Notes under the pieces: model-generated
The model's input: the letters and a program-made list of their open reading frames with translations, nothing else
Told to the model about the DNA's origin: nothing
Database searches by the model: none
Program-made: the position numbers and the translations under genes
DNA from: an uncultured Prevotellaceae bacterium
GTDB lineage: Bacteria; Bacteroidota; Bacteroidia; Bacteroidales; Bacteroidaceae
NCBI GenBank assembly: GCA_900315095.1
Contig: OMXS01000021.1
Location: 1-41,273 of the forward strand
Reading direction: 5' to 3'
Length of the DNA: 41,273 nucleotides
In this document: piece after piece, positions 1 through 8,729 of the stretch
How the letters are laid out: the number at the start of each line of letters is the position of its first letter
How positions within the stretch are numbered: the first letter of the stretch is position 1

Positions 1-27
1 GAATATAGAGATTTAAAATAGATTTGT

Positions 28-204
28 TCAAGTTTCGCATGTTAAGTAGATATAGGAAGATAAAGGGAGATAGTCGCCTGACGGCGACGGGAGATAGAGA
101 ACATCACTCTGTCTGCAATTATCACGCAGCAAAACTATTGTCTTCTAACTCCCTCTATCTGCTTTTAACTCCCTCTATCTACAGAGCAAGCGAAGCTTGC
201 GAAA
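28..204 (+). repeat. MITE-like dispersed repeat, copy A
   Basis: This stretch matches, in reverse complement, the sequence at 31661-31843 over almost its whole length. Shared blocks include the central ATCACTCTGTCTGCAATTAT and the CTCCCTCTATCTGC tracts to its right. The two ends are imperfect inverted repeats of each other, close to AAGYTTCGCTTGYT. A 61-residue open frame runs across it but has no protein-like character. No target-site duplication is obvious. It could be a miniature transposable element or another dispersed intergenic repeat. Confidence 0.7.
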
Positions 205-600
205 GTTGAATTACGTCACTTTTTAAGAAATAATGCCTTCTATTTCGCCAATGGCTAAATGGAAAGCCCCATAATGAAAGGTTTTTGCGAAGTATCCACT
301 AATTTTGCAAACGGTTAAACTATTCATGCAGAGGCATGAGGATTGTATTAAAATTATATCGACAAAAATTATAGGAAATAGATATGTTGAAGTAAATAAT
401 ATTTTCATTTTGTATCAGATTACAAATTTCATTTTGAGTAACTTTAGTTAATGTTTGTGTTAAGCAAGACTGTGAAGTTGTATGCAAGACGAAGGCTTTT
501 TTATTACTAAGCCCCTATTATTAATTATTTGTAAGATGTAGACTCCCGCTGCGTTGAGAAACACGGCGGTTTCTTTTTTCTATGAATATTTCACTCTTTT
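205..600. other. gene-free stretch
   Basis: No convincing gene was found here. Open frames are short and cross AT-rich sequence with no recognisable protein. A weak hairpin followed by T residues lies at 557-580 and is listed separately. The stretch may hold the decayed 3' side of a neighbouring locus. Confidence 0.5.
557..580 (+). terminator. weak terminator-like hairpin
   Basis: A six-base stem, AGAAAC with GTTTCT, surrounds a six-base loop and is followed by TTTTTC. The stem is short and A/T-rich, and no gene is visible just upstream, so this is a tentative call. Confidence 0.3.
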
Positions 601-602
601 AT

Positions 603-633
603 TTTGCATTATCAAAGAAAAGAGGTAACTTTG
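603..633 (+). promoter_or_regulatory. Bacteroidetes-type promoter for the serine acetyltransferase gene
   Basis: TTTG at 603-606 and TAACTTTG at 626-633 are separated by 19 bases, matching the -33/-7 consensus of the Bacteroidetes housekeeping sigma factor. The start codon lies 32 bases downstream of the -7 box. Confidence 0.75.
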
Positions 634-665
634 CACACTATTTCTATTTATTGACACACTAAGAG

Positions 666-1607
666 ATGAGCACTGACAGAATAAATCAGACTCTAACGCA
701 GGCGATAGAACAACTATCGGCGGGCGATTCGCTGCAAGGAATATTCCATCAACACCGCGAAGGAGACCCCCTGCCATCAAGCAAAGCACTCGGAGAGATT
801 ATAGAGCTCTCCCGCACTATTCTTTTCCCCGGCTATTTCGGGAAATCAACTGTTAATAGCCAAACAATAAAATACCACATCGGAGTAAATATCGAAAGGT
901 TGCACAAACTGCTTACCGACCAGATAATGGCTGGCCTTTGCTTCAACCGTTGCGACTGTAACGTGCTGGACAGCGACCAAGAGCAATGCCGTACGGCGGC
1001 GAAAAGCCTTGCAACACTTCTGATTGAGCGATTCCCCAAAATACGCAAGATTCTCGCAACTGACGTGGAGGCTGCCTATAACGGCGACCCCGCAGCAGAG
1101 AGTTTCGGAGAGATAATATCATGCTATCCCGTAATCAAGGCTCTTACCAACTATCGTGTGGCACACGAGCTGGTGGAACTGGGAGTGCCTCTCATACCGA
1201 GAATAATAACCGAGATGGCTCACTCGGAGACGGGTATCGACATCCACCCCGCCGCAACCATTGGCGACCACTTCACCATAGACCACGGTACGGGTGTTGT
1301 GATTGGTGCCACTTGTATTATTGGAAACAACGTGAAACTGTATCAGGGTGTAACTCTCGGAGCAAAGAGTTTCCCACTCGACGAGAATGGCAACCCAATA
1401 AAGGGAATCCCACGCCACCCTATCATCGAGGACAATGTGGTAATATACGCCAATGCCACCATTCTCGGCCGCATCACTATCGGCAAGAACAGCGTCGTGG
1501 GGGCAAACGTATGGGTGACACAAAACCTTGCTCCAAACACCAAGAAATACAAGCAAGTGAAGTCTGACAACATAGATTTCGAGTATCTTGACGGAGGAGG
1601 GATATAG
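666..1607 (+). CDS. cysE: serine O-acetyltransferase
   Basis: This enzyme transfers acetyl from acetyl-CoA to serine, giving O-acetylserine, the cytoplasmic precursor of cysteine. The 313-residue protein has an alpha-helical N-terminal half and, from about residue 190, a left-handed parallel beta-helix with hexapeptide-type repeats. Recognisable stretches are the segment with DIHPAATIG and DHGTGVVIGAT, then GVTLGAKSFP, IEDNVVIYANATILG and IGKNSVVGANVWVT, which are typical of the CysE/EpsC transferase core. The start at 666 is the only one that keeps the full N-terminal domain, and a good promoter lies just upstream. It stands alone, with a 147-base spacer holding a minisatellite before the next gene. 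The family assignment is firm; I see no cysteine-biosynthesis partner beside it. Confidence 0.93.
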   Translation: MSTDRINQTLTQAIEQLSAGDSLQGIFHQHREGDPLPSSKALGEIIELSRTILFPGYFGKSTVNSQTIKYHIGVNIERLHKLLTDQIMAGLCFNRCDCNVLDSDQEQCRTAAKSLATLLIERFPKIRKILATDVEAAYNGDPAAESFGEIISCYPVIKALTNYRVAHELVELGVPLIPRIITEMAHSETGIDIHPAATIGDHFTIDHGTGVVIGATCIIGNNVKLYQGVTLGAKSFPLDENGNPIKGIPRHPIIEDNVVIYANATILGRITIGKNSVVGANVWVTQNLAPNTKKYKQVKSDNIDFEYLDGGGI

Positions 1608-1610
1608 AGA

Positions 1611-1666
1611 ATTAGAATTTAGAAGTTAGAATTTAGAAGTTAGAATTTAGAAGTTAGAATTTGGAA
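1611..1666 (+). repeat. 14-bp minisatellite, four units
   Basis: Four head-to-tail copies of GTTAGAATTTAGAA, with slight changes in the first and last, follow the serine acetyltransferase gene. Related purine-rich GGAGTTA runs occur at about 30000 and 35316, always just after a stop codon. Confidence 0.8.
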
Positions 1667-1754
1667 GTTAATTTGTAGGGGCGTCCCCTGTGTGCGCCCG
1701 ACTCGAAGAGTTAAAGTTAACAATAGACATTAAACGTAAAACATATAACACAAA

Positions 1755-3362
1755 ATGAACGAGGAATTTGAACTCATTGCCAAAACATTCATGGGACTGG
1801 AACCCGTATTGGCAGAAGAGTTAACCAACATGGGCGCCAACAACGTAGAGATTGGTCGCCGTATGGTGTCATTCACCGGCAACAAGGAAATGATGTATCG
1901 TGCTAATTTCCAGTTGCATACTGCTATAAGGATACTTAAGCCAATAAAGAAATTCAAGGCACGTAGCGCCGATGATGTATATGACAAGGTGAAGGAGGTT
2001 GACTGGAGCACGCTGATGGACAACAAGATGACCTTCGCCGTTGACTCGGTGGTGTTCTCCGATGAGTTCCGCCACTCTAAGTTCGTGGCATACAAGGTGA
2101 AGGATGCCATCGTTGACCAGTTCCGCGAGAATACTGGCGTAAGACCTAACGTATCTGTAACCAATCCTGACCTTCGTCTGCACATCCATATTGCAGACGA
2201 GGACGCCACCCTGTGTCTCGACTCTTCTGGCGAGAGTCTGCACCGTCGCGGCTACCGTCAGGAATCGGTGGAGGCACCACTCAACGAGGTGCTTGCAGCA
2301 GGAATGATTCTCATGACAGGATGGAAGGGAGAGACCGACTTCATCGACCCCATGTGCGGTTCGGGCACTCTGCTCATCGAGGCAGCACTCATAGCACGCA
2401 ACATCTCTCCTGGCGTGTTCCGCAAGGAGTATGCTTTTGAGAAATGGGCTGACTTCGACAAGGAACTGTTCGACAGCATCTATAATGACGACTCACAGGA
2501 GCGCGAGTTCGAGCATCACATCTACGGCTACGACATAGACATGAAGTCGGTGAATACAGCACGCCTGAACGCTAAGGCAGCAGGTCTCACCAACGACATT
2601 ACAATAGAGCAGCAAGACTTCAAAGACTTCACACAGCCAGAACAGCCTGCAATCATCGTTACTAACCCGCCATACGGCGAGCGCATCAGCACTCCTAACC
2701 TGCTGGCAACATACAAGATGATTGGCGAGCGACTGAAGAATGCCTTCAAAGGCAACACGGCCTGGGTGCTTTCATATAGAGAGGAATGCTTCGACCAGAT
2801 AGGACTGAAACCTTCTATCAAGATTCCTGTATTCAACGGTTCCCTGGAGTGTGAGTTCCGCAAATATCAGATGTTTGAAGGCAAGTTCCGCGATTTCCGC
2901 AAGGAGGGCAACGAGATAAAGACTGAGGAGGAGAAGGCTGCTATGGCCGAGAAACGCCGCTTCAAGGAGCACCGTGAGTTCAAGAAGAGAATTGACGAGG
3001 AGGCAGAACTTGACTCTGGCGACATCCGCTCGTTCACCTTCAAGCACCACCCTGCATACGAGATTGCACAGCAACGACGTGAAAGAATTGAGCGCGAAAG
3101 AGAGCGCGAACGTCAGGCACGCGACCGAGAGAGAGAAAGAAGCAGAGACAGCAGAGGACGCCGTTCGGGATGGGATGATGACCGTCGTGATGGTAAACGT
3201 GGTGGTGGCTTCCGTCGCGGAGATGGTGATTCGCGTCGTGGAGGAGGCGACAGACCTTTCAGAGGTGGAGACAAATCTTTCCGCGGAGGCGGCAGACCAT
3301 TTAAGGGCAAAGGGAAACGCGACTTTAGAGACAGAGGAGGACGTTATGATGACGAAGATTAA
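1755..3362 (+). CDS. THUMP-domain 23S rRNA (guanine-N2) methyltransferase, RlmL N-half type
   Basis: This is probably the SAM-dependent enzyme that methylates a 23S rRNA guanine. Residues 1-160 form the ferredoxin-like plus THUMP RNA-binding part. The Rossmann methyltransferase domain follows, with the SAM-binding segment FIDPMCGSGTLLIEAALIA near residue 200 and the catalytic NPPYGERIS near residue 305. This corresponds to the N-terminal half of enterobacterial RlmL; the RlmK half is absent, as is usual in this phylum. From about residue 395 the protein becomes a highly charged tail, first rich in RERER, then in Gly-Arg and FRGG motifs, probably disordered and RNA-binding. The last 17 bases overlap the next gene. 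The family is clear; the exact target base is inferred from homology. Confidence 0.88.
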   Translation: MNEEFELIAKTFMGLEPVLAEELTNMGANNVEIGRRMVSFTGNKEMMYRANFQLHTAIRILKPIKKFKARSADDVYDKVKEVDWSTLMDNKMTFAVDSVVFSDEFRHSKFVAYKVKDAIVDQFRENTGVRPNVSVTNPDLRLHIHIADEDATLCLDSSGESLHRRGYRQESVEAPLNEVLAAGMILMTGWKGETDFIDPMCGSGTLLIEAALIARNISPGVFRKEYAFEKWADFDKELFDSIYNDDSQEREFEHHIYGYDIDMKSVNTARLNAKAAGLTNDITIEQQDFKDFTQPEQPAIIVTNPPYGERISTPNLLATYKMIGERLKNAFKGNTAWVLSYREECFDQIGLKPSIKIPVFNGSLECEFRKYQMFEGKFRDFRKEGNEIKTEEEKAAMAEKRRFKEHREFKKRIDEEAELDSGDIRSFTFKHHPAYEIAQQRRERIERERERERQARDRERERSRDSRGRRSGWDDDRRDGKRGGGFRRGDGDSRRGGGDRPFRGGDKSFRGGGRPFKGKGKRDFRDRGGRYDDED

Positions 3363-5526
3363 TAAATCGTTCTTGCTTCTTACATTCCTTTTATCAGCAA
3401 TGACAGCAATGGCACAAGACAAACTCTTCACTCTCGAAGACCTCAACTACGGCGGCACCAACTATCATAACATGACGCCAGAGAACAAGTGGTTTGAGTG
3501 GTGGGGCGATGAACTGGTGCGCCTAGACATAGAGGGTTGCTATGTAGTTGATAAAAAGACAAATAGCGAGGAACTGCTTATCGGCATAGAGGACATAAAC
3601 CAATGGGCTGGCACAACCGACTCGCTGATGTTCCGCCATTTCTATTATGCCACATTCCCTTACGGCGACAAGCCATACGTGCTGATGCAGAACGTCAACG
3701 AGCGAATGCTTATCGACTTCAAGGAGCATAAAGTGGTGTGGCGACAGTCGTGCCGCAACGAGAGCAACGAGGAATGGAACAAAGACAGCCGTGCTGTGGC
3801 ATACGTTAAGGATGACCAACTGTTTGTGCGCGATGCCGACAACAACGAGCGCCAGCTGACCACCGACGGTTCACGCGAGATAGTTTACGGACAGAGTGTT
3901 CACCGCGATGAGTTTGGCATCAACAAAGGAACGTTCTGGAGCAACGACGGTTCAAAGTTAGCGTTTTACCGCATGGACCAGTCTATGGTTACCGATTTCC
4001 CCCAAGTGAACATCGACTCAAGAATTGCTGCATATGAGCCAGACAAATACCCTATGGCTGGTGAAACATCACACAAGGTAACCGTAGGTGTCTATGATCT
4101 CAACACCAAGAACATCGTTTACCTGCAGGCAGGCGACCCTACCGACCGTTATTTCACAAACATATCATGGTCGCCAGACAACAAAACCGTTTATATCTTT
4201 GAACTGAACCGCGACCAGAACGACTGCCGTCTGGTAAGTTACGATGCCGCCACAGGCGAGCGTATTGCTGAAATCTACCGCGAGACATCAGAGAAATACG
4301 TTGAACCGCTGAACCCCATCGCGTTCCTGCCTTGGGACGACTCTAAGTTCATCATGCAGAGCCAGAAGGATGGGTATAATCATCTCTATCTCTTCGACAA
4401 GAAGGGAAAGCAGATAAAGCAACTAACCAAAGGCAACTGGGTGGTAATGGAGATGTGTGGCTTCGACAAGAAGAACAAGTCTGTTATCATCGCCGCAAAC
4501 GAGGTGAACCCCATTCAGAGAAACATATATAGCGTGAGTGTGGGCAACGGCAAGATGACTCGCCTTGACAACGGACGCGGATGGCACAATGCCGTCACCT
4601 CTGAATCAGGTGCCTGGTTCTACGACAATTACTCAGAACCCGATGTTCCAAGAGTGATAACCATCAGTCCAACATCCAACACCAAGCACCTAACACCTGC
4701 CCAACCCTACTTCACCGCAGCCAACCCTTGGAAAGGTTATCAGGTTCCTGACTATTCTTCTGGCACGATAAAAGCAGCAGACGGAGTGACAGACCTATAC
4801 TACCGCATGGTGAAACCGGCGAACTTCGACGCCACCAAGAAATACCCCACGGTAGTATATGTCTATGGAGGTCCACATGCACATAACGTTGATGCACGTT
4901 GGCATTGGTGCAGCCGTTCATGGGAAACATACATGGCACAGAAGGGCTATGTGCTCTTCATCCTCGACAATCGTGGAAGCGAGAACCGTGGACGTGACTT
5001 CGAGCAAGCCACATTCCGTCAATTAGGACAAACAGAGATGGCTGACCAGATGAAGGGCGTGGACTATCTGAAGTCTCTTCCCTTTGTTGACCAAGACCGC
5101 ATTGGTGTTCACGGATGGAGTTTCGGAGGATTCATGACCATAACACTTATGGTTAATCATCCTGAGGTGTTCAAGGTGGGCGTTGCTGGCGGTCCTGTTA
5201 TCGACTGGAAATGGTATGAGGTGATGTATGGCGAGCGTTATATGGACACCCCGCAGACCAATCCCGAGGGTTATGAGAAGACTTCTCTCATACCAAGAGC
5301 GAAAGACCTGAAGGGCAAACTACAGATAATTACTGGATATAATGACAAGACTGTGGTGCCACAACATTGTCTCTCGTTCCTGAAGGCATGTATCGAGGCA
5401 GGTACACAGCCCGACTTCTTCGTTTATCCTGGCGAGCCTCACAACATGAGAGGTCACCAGAGCGTGCACTTGCACGAGCGCATAACACAGTATTTCGAGG
5501 ATTATCTGAAATGCCTCACAGAATAG
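3346..5526 (+). CDS. secreted dipeptidyl peptidase IV, peptidase family S9
   Basis: This exopeptidase should cleave Xaa-Pro dipeptides from oligopeptides in the periplasm or at the cell surface, supporting peptide use. Translation from 3346 gives 726 residues, the usual length for DPP-IV of this phylum. A signal peptide opens the protein (KINKSFLLLTFLLSAMTAMAQ). Residues up to about 470 form the beta-propeller. The alpha/beta hydrolase domain carries the nucleophile in HGWSFGGF (Ser near 591), the acid in GYNDKTVVP (Asp near 667) and the base in GEPHNMRG (His near 699). The frame is open much further upstream, but that part only shadows the methyltransferase gene. Start codons at 3346 and 3349 are adjacent; both overlap the upstream gene and suggest translational coupling. 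Confidence 0.92.
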   Translation: MMTKINKSFLLLTFLLSAMTAMAQDKLFTLEDLNYGGTNYHNMTPENKWFEWWGDELVRLDIEGCYVVDKKTNSEELLIGIEDINQWAGTTDSLMFRHFYYATFPYGDKPYVLMQNVNERMLIDFKEHKVVWRQSCRNESNEEWNKDSRAVAYVKDDQLFVRDADNNERQLTTDGSREIVYGQSVHRDEFGINKGTFWSNDGSKLAFYRMDQSMVTDFPQVNIDSRIAAYEPDKYPMAGETSHKVTVGVYDLNTKNIVYLQAGDPTDRYFTNISWSPDNKTVYIFELNRDQNDCRLVSYDAATGERIAEIYRETSEKYVEPLNPIAFLPWDDSKFIMQSQKDGYNHLYLFDKKGKQIKQLTKGNWVVMEMCGFDKKNKSVIIAANEVNPIQRNIYSVSVGNGKMTRLDNGRGWHNAVTSESGAWFYDNYSEPDVPRVITISPTSNTKHLTPAQPYFTAANPWKGYQVPDYSSGTIKAADGVTDLYYRMVKPANFDATKKYPTVVYVYGGPHAHNVDARWHWCSRSWETYMAQKGYVLFILDNRGSENRGRDFEQATFRQLGQTEMADQMKGVDYLKSLPFVDQDRIGVHGWSFGGFMTITLMVNHPEVFKVGVAGGPVIDWKWYEVMYGERYMDTPQTNPEGYEKTSLIPRAKDLKGKLQIITGYNDKTVVPQHCLSFLKACIEAGTQPDFFVYPGEPHNMRGHQSVHLHERITQYFEDYLKCLTE

Positions 5527-6800
5527 CAGTTATAGGAGGTGGTGCGGCAGGTTTTTTCGCTGCCATAAGGGCAAAGGAAGTGAATCCCGATGCCATCGTC
5601 ACCATCTACGAGAAAGGTGAAAGGCCACTTGCAAAGGTTGCCATAACAGGTGGCGGCAGGTGTAATCTCACCAACTCTTTTGCTAATGTGAGCGACCTCA
5701 AAAGAGTTTATCCGCGTGGCGATAAATTTATGAAACGGCTATTCAAGACATTCGATTACCAAGACACTTTCCGTTGGTTCGAGAGCCACGGAGTGCCTTT
5801 GGTAACGCAAGACGACCAATGTGTTTTCCCACGTTCACAAGATGCAATGTCTATTGTCAGATGTCTCACTAACGAGGCACGGCGCTTGGGTGTGGACATC
5901 CTCACAAAGCACACATTGACAGGTATCGAAAGAAAGGACAACAGGACTATTCTTTTATTTAACGATAGTGAAAAACGTATTGAAACAGAGCGGATTATAA
6001 TCACAACGGGTGGCTATCCAAAGTCATCATCATTTGATTATCTAGCTCGTTTAGGACATGAGATTTCCGCACCCATCCCATCACTCTTCACATTCAATAT
6101 CAACGACAAAAGTCTGCGTAGTCTAATGGGTACTGTCGTGGAAAATGCCGCCATCGGTATTGTCGGAGAGAAGATGCGTAGCGAAGGACCGCTACTCATA
6201 ACACATTGGGGCATGAGCGGTCCTGCGGTACTCAAACTGTCATCCTACGCAGCACGTTTCTCACATGAACATCAATACCGCTTCAACGTTTCTGTAAACT
6301 GGATAGGCGAAAGCAACACCTCGATCATAGCAGACATTATAAGAACAACAGCAGAAGCAAATGCTTCCAAATTTGTCACTAACGCCCAACCACTCATCCA
6401 CCATAGTGTAGACAATAGAGAATGGGAAAATTCTTCCCAAAACGGGGGGATTAAGAGAGGGGTTCTCCCCACCCGACTATGGGACTATCTCATGCAGAAA
6501 ATCGGCATACCTGCTGACAAAAGATGGAATGAGACGGGAAAGAAATGGCAGAACAAAATCGTCGAGGTGCTCTCCAACGACATTTATCACGTTGAGGGAA
6601 AGAGCAGTTGGCGCGAGGAATTTGTAACCTGCGGCGGCATATCCCTCTCCTCTATCAACCCCAGCACTCTCGAGAGCAAGCACATGCCCGGTCTCTTCTT
6701 CGCTGGTGAAGTTACCGATGTCGATGCCATAACGGGCGGTTTCAATCTCCAAGCAGCATGGACTATGGGCTATGTCGCAGGTGAGAGTGCAGCACGTTAA
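5511..6800 (+). CDS. NAD(P)/FAD-dependent oxidoreductase, HI0933/YhiN family
   Basis: This is a flavoprotein of the HI0933/YhiN family; its substrate is not known. It has 429 residues when started at 5511, where the product opens with the dinucleotide-binding segment IAVIGGGAAGFFAAIRA. Other family features are VAITGGGRCNLTNS near residue 45, a second nucleotide-binding stretch RIIITTGGYP, and the C-terminal FAD contact GLFFAGEVTDVDAITGGFN. The start overlaps the end of the peptidase gene by 16 bases, so three genes in a row overlap and probably share a transcript. An open frame further upstream only shadows the peptidase gene. The family is certain, the reaction is not. Confidence 0.9.
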   Translation: MPHRIAVIGGGAAGFFAAIRAKEVNPDAIVTIYEKGERPLAKVAITGGGRCNLTNSFANVSDLKRVYPRGDKFMKRLFKTFDYQDTFRWFESHGVPLVTQDDQCVFPRSQDAMSIVRCLTNEARRLGVDILTKHTLTGIERKDNRTILLFNDSEKRIETERIIITTGGYPKSSSFDYLARLGHEISAPIPSLFTFNINDKSLRSLMGTVVENAAIGIVGEKMRSEGPLLITHWGMSGPAVLKLSSYAARFSHEHQYRFNVSVNWIGESNTSIIADIIRTTAEANASKFVTNAQPLIHHSVDNREWENSSQNGGIKRGVLPTRLWDYLMQKIGIPADKRWNETGKKWQNKIVEVLSNDIYHVEGKSSWREEFVTCGGISLSSINPSTLESKHMPGLFFAGEVTDVDAITGGFNLQAAWTMGYVAGESAAR

Positions 6801-6888
6801 AAAGGTTTGTTGTGGCTAAAAGAATTAATCTGTGAATCAGAATTTCACCTTTTTCATCCGAGATAACTTAATTTCATAGAAAAACATA

Positions 6889-6918
6889 TTGTCATTTGAA
6901 AAATAAACAGTATCTTTG
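6889..6918 (+). promoter_or_regulatory. candidate distal promoter of the WYL-led run
   Basis: TTG at 6889-6891 and TATCTTTG at 6911-6918 are separated by 19 bases, a fair match to the Bacteroidetes consensus. The inverted repeat at 6926-6964 lies just downstream, over the expected transcription start region. Confidence 0.5.
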
Positions 6919-6925
6919 TCATCAA

Positions 6926-6964
6926 AATATTTGTAATCTATCCTACTAAAATCATACAAATATT
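6926..6964. promoter_or_regulatory. 10-bp perfect inverted repeat, candidate operator
   Basis: AATATTTGTA at 6926-6935 and its exact reverse complement TACAAATATT at 6955-6964 are separated by 19 bases. The pair lies between two promoter-like sequences and upstream of a gene for a helix-turn-helix WYL regulator, a position that suits autoregulation. That role is an inference. Confidence 0.45.
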
Positions 6965-7051
6965 AATATGAAAGACCTATAGTTAACAAGATTATATAGA
7001 CTAAACACCATTTTTCTTAAACCTCTGCCACAGTTTGGCGTACCATTGGAG

Positions 7052-7059
7052 TACTTTTG
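7052..7059 (+). promoter_or_regulatory. candidate proximal -7 box for the WYL gene
   Basis: TACTTTTG fits the TAnnTTTG -7 consensus and ends 14 bases before the ATG at 7074. A possible TTTG at 7034-7037 is only 14 bases upstream, shorter than normal, so the -33 element is poor. The leader would be only a few bases long. Confidence 0.5.
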
Positions 7060-7073
7060 CAAAAAAAAAGAAC

Positions 7074-8006
7074 ATGGCTGATAATGATAGAGGACAAAGC
7101 TTGACAAGCAAATACGTCTGGGTGATTGAAACCATCCATCGCAGACGTAAGATCTCGTTCAAGGAACTGAACGAGCTGTGGCTTCGTGATGACATCAGCA
7201 GAGGTGTGGATATTCCCAAGCGCACCTTCGATAATTGGCGTTATGCCATATGGGATATGTTCGGCATCAATATCGTCAACGAGAGCCGTGGTGAATACCG
7301 CTACTACATTGAGAACGAAGAGGATATTAGCAAGAATGGACTCCGTTCTTGGTTATACAACACTTTTTGTGTGAGTAATGCCTTGGCGAACAGCCAAAGC
7401 ATTAAAGACCGTATTGTCCTAGAATATGTGCCGTCTGGCCAGCACTACTTGCAGCCCATCATCGAGGCAATGAAGGAAAACCGTGTTCTTAACATGACCT
7501 ATCATAGTTATTGGAAAGATGAGGAGAATAACTTCGATGTGCAGCCGTATTGTGTGAAACTTTTCCGTCAGCGGTGGTATTTGGTAGCCCGTAGCACCTA
7601 TTCCTATTATTATGAAAAAGGTCCTCGTATCTATGCCCTTGACCGCATCAACGATCTTCATGCAACAGACGAGGCTTTCGAGATGCCAAAGGACTGGACT
7701 GCGAAGGATTTCTTTGACGGGTGCTTTGGTATCATTGCCGATCAGCACCTTGAGCCCCAATCAGTAAAGTTAAAAGTATCGGCAGGCCAAGCCAACTATA
7801 TCCGTGACCTGAAGATGCACGAGTCGCAGGAAGAAATAGAACGCAATGAGGAATACAGTATATTCAAATTCAACCTCCGTCCCACCTTTGATTTCCAGCA
7901 GGAACTACTTTGGAACGGTGAGGACATGGAAGTGCTCGAACCTCTCTGGCTTCGTAAGGAGATTGCCGGCAAGATAAAGAGAATGTGGAACAAATATAGT
8001 AAGTAA
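7074..8006 (+). CDS. WYL-domain transcriptional regulator
   Basis: This is probably a ligand-responsive DNA-binding regulator. The 310-residue product has an N-terminal winged-helix region (about residues 10-85, with KISFKELNELW and a recognition-helix candidate PKRTFDNWRYAIWDMF). The WYL domain follows from about residue 130, with LNMTYHSYW, the RQRWYLVARS signature and RIYALDRINDL, and then a C-terminal WCX-like extension. An upstream in-frame ATG at 7035 would place the promoter inside the gene, so 7074 is preferred. WYL proteins of this build often control phage-defence or mobile genes (CapW and BrxR are examples), and nuclease-like genes follow here. Regulation of those genes, and a role for the inverted repeat upstream, are inferred. 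Confidence 0.85.
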   Translation: MADNDRGQSLTSKYVWVIETIHRRRKISFKELNELWLRDDISRGVDIPKRTFDNWRYAIWDMFGINIVNESRGEYRYYIENEEDISKNGLRSWLYNTFCVSNALANSQSIKDRIVLEYVPSGQHYLQPIIEAMKENRVLNMTYHSYWKDEENNFDVQPYCVKLFRQRWYLVARSTYSYYYEKGPRIYALDRINDLHATDEAFEMPKDWTAKDFFDGCFGIIADQHLEPQSVKLKVSAGQANYIRDLKMHESQEEIERNEEYSIFKFNLRPTFDFQQELLWNGEDMEVLEPLWLRKEIAGKIKRMWNKYSK

Positions 8007-8019
8007 AATAATAAATATT

Positions 8020-8715
8020 ATGGATATGGTAATCAGTGATGTAACCCTGAAATATCTTTGTCAAAAGTATCGTCATGACATTGGTACGGGCACAAACAAA
8101 TTCTTGCCTGGCATAAAAGTCCGATATGTCGCGGCCAACAAGAAATTCGGCTATGCCTATTTTGGCAATTTTTTCTTCTTCGATGATGACTTTTATGTTT
8201 GGGAGAAAGACGACAAATATGCGGTATATCACAATCAAGACATCGTTGAGGAAGTTTTTGACGATGAATGCAAAGGGCGTGGCTATGCCCGCAGAGTTCT
8301 TTTTGCAGGTGTTCTGACAGACTTCGTCGATGACAATGGGGAAGGGATATACACAGGCGACGTCATCAAGTTGATAAAGGAGGATGTACCTACCAAGTAT
8401 TTTGCAGTTGGAGCCTGGAGCCGTGAAGATGGGAAAGGCGAGTATTGCTTCATCTTGGACAATCATAACTGGGAATTGGAGGAGTGTATCCGGCAAAACT
8501 ATCGATTGATACGTGTCGGTACTGTGTTTTATCAGTTGGATGCAAGCGATTATACAGGTGTCAATCAGCGCACCATGGAATTTAACGGATGGAGAGATAC
8601 GGAAGAAGATAAACGTATAAAGGCCCTTATGGCAAAATACACGCCCAACTTCGATAAAGAACTATGGAAATATAAAGGACTTGAGATATTGGGAGCAGAA
8701 TTTGATTGGAGATAA
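8020..8715 (+). CDS. hypothetical protein with YopX-like region
   Basis: The 231-residue protein is not assigned to a pathway. Near its middle, FVDDNGEGIYTGDVIKLIKE resembles the core of phage YopX-like proteins (a D-x-G-x-x-I-Y-x-G-D pattern). A second part follows, with FILDNHNWELEECI and VGTVFYQLD. The N-terminal half contains an aromatic stretch with FFFFDDDFYVWEKDDKYAVY. There is no signal peptide or membrane segment. It starts 13 bases after the WYL gene, so it is probably on the same transcript. The YopX-like match suggests phage or mobile-element ancestry, but its function is unknown. The residues before the YopX part might be a separate domain. Confidence 0.65.
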   Translation: MDMVISDVTLKYLCQKYRHDIGTGTNKFLPGIKVRYVAANKKFGYAYFGNFFFFDDDFYVWEKDDKYAVYHNQDIVEEVFDDECKGRGYARRVLFAGVLTDFVDDNGEGIYTGDVIKLIKEDVPTKYFAVGAWSREDGKGEYCFILDNHNWELEECIRQNYRLIRVGTVFYQLDASDYTGVNQRTMEFNGWRDTEEDKRIKALMAKYTPNFDKELWKYKGLEILGAEFDWR

Positions 8716-8729
8716 AAACATTCAATGAT

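Noticed and set aside
24-209. 61-residue open frame at the left end
   Set aside because: It lies on the MITE-like repeat and has no protein-like sequence.
1119-1567. Open frames of about 145 residues on both strands inside cysE
   Set aside because: Both lie within the serine acetyltransferase coding region, in other frames and without domains.
2974-3345. N-terminal extension of the dipeptidyl peptidase
   Set aside because: It only shadows the methyltransferase tail in another frame; the signal peptide starts at 3346.
6420-6480. GC-rich piece in the flavoprotein gene (GGGGGG, GGTTCTCCCC) as an inserted repeat
   Set aside because: The translated segment ends in LPTRLWDYL, as expected for the family at this place, so no insertion is needed to explain it.
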